Source: Deminuibacter sp966424055
Lineage (GTDB): Bacteria > Bacteroidota > Bacteroidia > Chitinophagales > Chitinophagaceae
DNA length: 64,000 bases
Reading direction: 5' to 3'
NCBI GenBank assembly: GCA_966424055.1
Contig: CBJLMB010000034.1
Coordinates: 1-64,000, forward strand
A program made the translations under genes and the position numbers. Every line of letters starts with the position of its first letter. The first letter of the stretch is position 1. Below are positions 63,199 through 64,000 of the stretch, piece after piece. A model generated the notes under the pieces. It had not been told where the DNA came from, ran no database searches, and saw nothing but the letters and a program-made list of their open reading frames with translations.

Positions 63199-64000
63199 AT
63201 GGCTAAACAGCAATCTACACAGGGCCTGCAGTTTCAGCGCCGCTTTACCAAAGAGGGGGTGAGCGCTTTCGATCTGTTTGAATATGACTACCGTACCAGT
63301 ATTATCCGCAACCCCAGTGGGGAAATTGTGTTTGAAATGAACAATGTGGAAGTACCGGCACAGTGGAGCCAGATTGCAACAGATATCCTGGCACAGAAAT
63401 ATTTCCGCAAAGCCGGTGTGCCGCAGGCCGATGGAAGCGTGGGCCGTGAAACCAGTGTTAAACAGGTAGCCCACCGTATGGCCAACTGCTGGAAGGTATG
63501 GGGCGAGCGTTATGGTTATTTTGCCTCGGCAAAAGATGCCGAAGTTTTTTACGACGAACTGGTTTACAGCATTTTAAACCAGGCTTGTGTACCCAATAGC
63601 CCTCAATGGTTCAATACCGGGCTGCACGAAAGCTATGGCATTACCGGTAAACCGCAGGGGCATTATTATGTAGATCCTGCTGATAGCCAGCTGAAAAAAT
63701 CCTCCAATGCCTATGAGCGCCCCCAGCCGCATGCCTGCTTTATCCTATCTGTAACAGACGACCTGGTGAATGATGGCGGTATCATGGACCTCTGGGTGCG
63801 GGAAGCCCGGATATTCAAATATGGTTCCGGCGTGGGTACCAATTTCTCACAGATCCGCGGTTCAGGCGAAAAACTCAGTGGTGGCGGCACTTCTTCAGGA
63901 CTGATGAGCTTTCTTAAGATTGGCGACCGTGCGGCCGGCGCTATTAAAAGCGGCGGTACTACCCGCAGGGCGGCTAAAATGGTTTGCCTCGACCTGGACC
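63199..64000 (+). CDS. nrdJ: Adenosylcobalamin-dependent ribonucleotide reductase (class II), 5' part
   Basis: The first 267 codons of a gene cut by the window end, with no stop codon. The protein shows VPNSPQWFNTGLH, QPHACFILSVTDDLVNDGGIMDLW with the first redox cysteine, FKYGSGVGTNFSQIRG, LSGGGTSSGLMSFLK and GGTTRRAAKMVCLDLD, all typical of class II B12-dependent reductases. These convert ribonucleotides to deoxyribonucleotides using adenosylcobalamin and need no oxygen. The ATG at 63199 gives MAKQQSTQGLQFQRRFT, a reasonable start. Confidence 0.93.
   Translation, partial: MAKQQSTQGLQFQRRFTKEGVSAFDLFEYDYRTSIIRNPSGEIVFEMNNVEVPAQWSQIATDILAQKYFRKAGVPQADGSVGRETSVKQVAHRMANCWKVWGERYGYFASAKDAEVFYDELVYSILNQACVPNSPQWFNTGLHESYGITGKPQGHYYVDPADSQLKKSSNAYERPQPHACFILSVTDDLVNDGGIMDLWVREARIFKYGSGVGTNFSQIRGSGEKLSGGGTSSGLMSFLKIGDRAAGAIKSGGTTRRAAKMVCLDLD

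Noticed and set aside
1..64000. tRNA, rRNA or tmRNA genes
   Set aside because: No T-loop GGTTCGAATCC-type signature with a cloverleaf, and no rRNA-like sequence, was recognised; a tRNAscan run would be decisive.

Overview
The window reads as chromosomal DNA of an aerobic member of the Bacteroidota, most likely Chitinophagaceae. That placement is inferred from gene content; no search was run. Supporting signs are TAnnTTTG (-7) promoter motifs before many genes, few clear Shine-Dalgarno sites, TonB-dependent receptors with N-terminal carboxypeptidase-like domains, HmuY, a split transketolase, a bacterial geranylgeranylglyceryl-phosphate synthase homologue and a DksA-like gene behind ileS. No tRNA, rRNA, CRISPR array, insertion sequence or prophage was recognised.

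Layout. 0-9.6 kb: a 60-bp direct repeat, a ferredoxin reductase-like gene, mfd, a lemA/DUF2207 pair, a 68-aa protein and gyrB. 9.8-23 kb: iron and heme acquisition, with an AraC-type regulator carrying a cysteine cluster, the operon hmuR-hmuY-hmuT-hmuU-hmuV-hmuS, a DUF6686 gene, and a divergent siderophore receptor with a PepSY-type reductase. 23-38.4 kb: heme synthesis, with the minus-strand run hemA-hemC-hemD-hemE-(alpha/beta hydrolase)-hemF-hemB-(WG-repeat protein)-hemL, a Pif1-like helicase, then hemH and a HemJ-like oxidase on the plus strand. Every step from glutamyl-tRNA to protoheme is represented. 38.4-64 kb: mostly housekeeping genes (amidohydrolase, ileS, dksA-like, an MsbA-like exporter, rbfA, a LolC/E-like permease, transketolase N-half, a WecA/TagO-like transferase, frr, ppk2, mscL, scpA, a DUF1801 protein, a YkuD-like protein, dxs, a LytS/LytR pair, an M28 peptidase, the GGGP-synthase homologue) and the 5' part of a B12-dependent ribonucleotide reductase that runs off the end.

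How it fits together: the middle 28 kb combines heme import, release of iron from heme, siderophore-iron import and complete aerobic heme synthesis, with a candidate iron- or heme-sensing regulator at one end. Two genes with no known heme role (a secreted hydrolase and a large WG-repeat protein) sit inside the synthesis operon.

Most notable observations: (1) isoleucyl-tRNA synthetase has a swapped GxHH signature in place of HxGH. (2) Several families of intergenic repeats are built on a 7-bp period, and one family sits in a fixed orientation directly behind the stop codons of at least three genes. (3) A separate repeat family has a 9-bp period. (4) Three genes have a -7 promoter element only 8-9 nt before the ATG, suggesting leaderless mRNAs.
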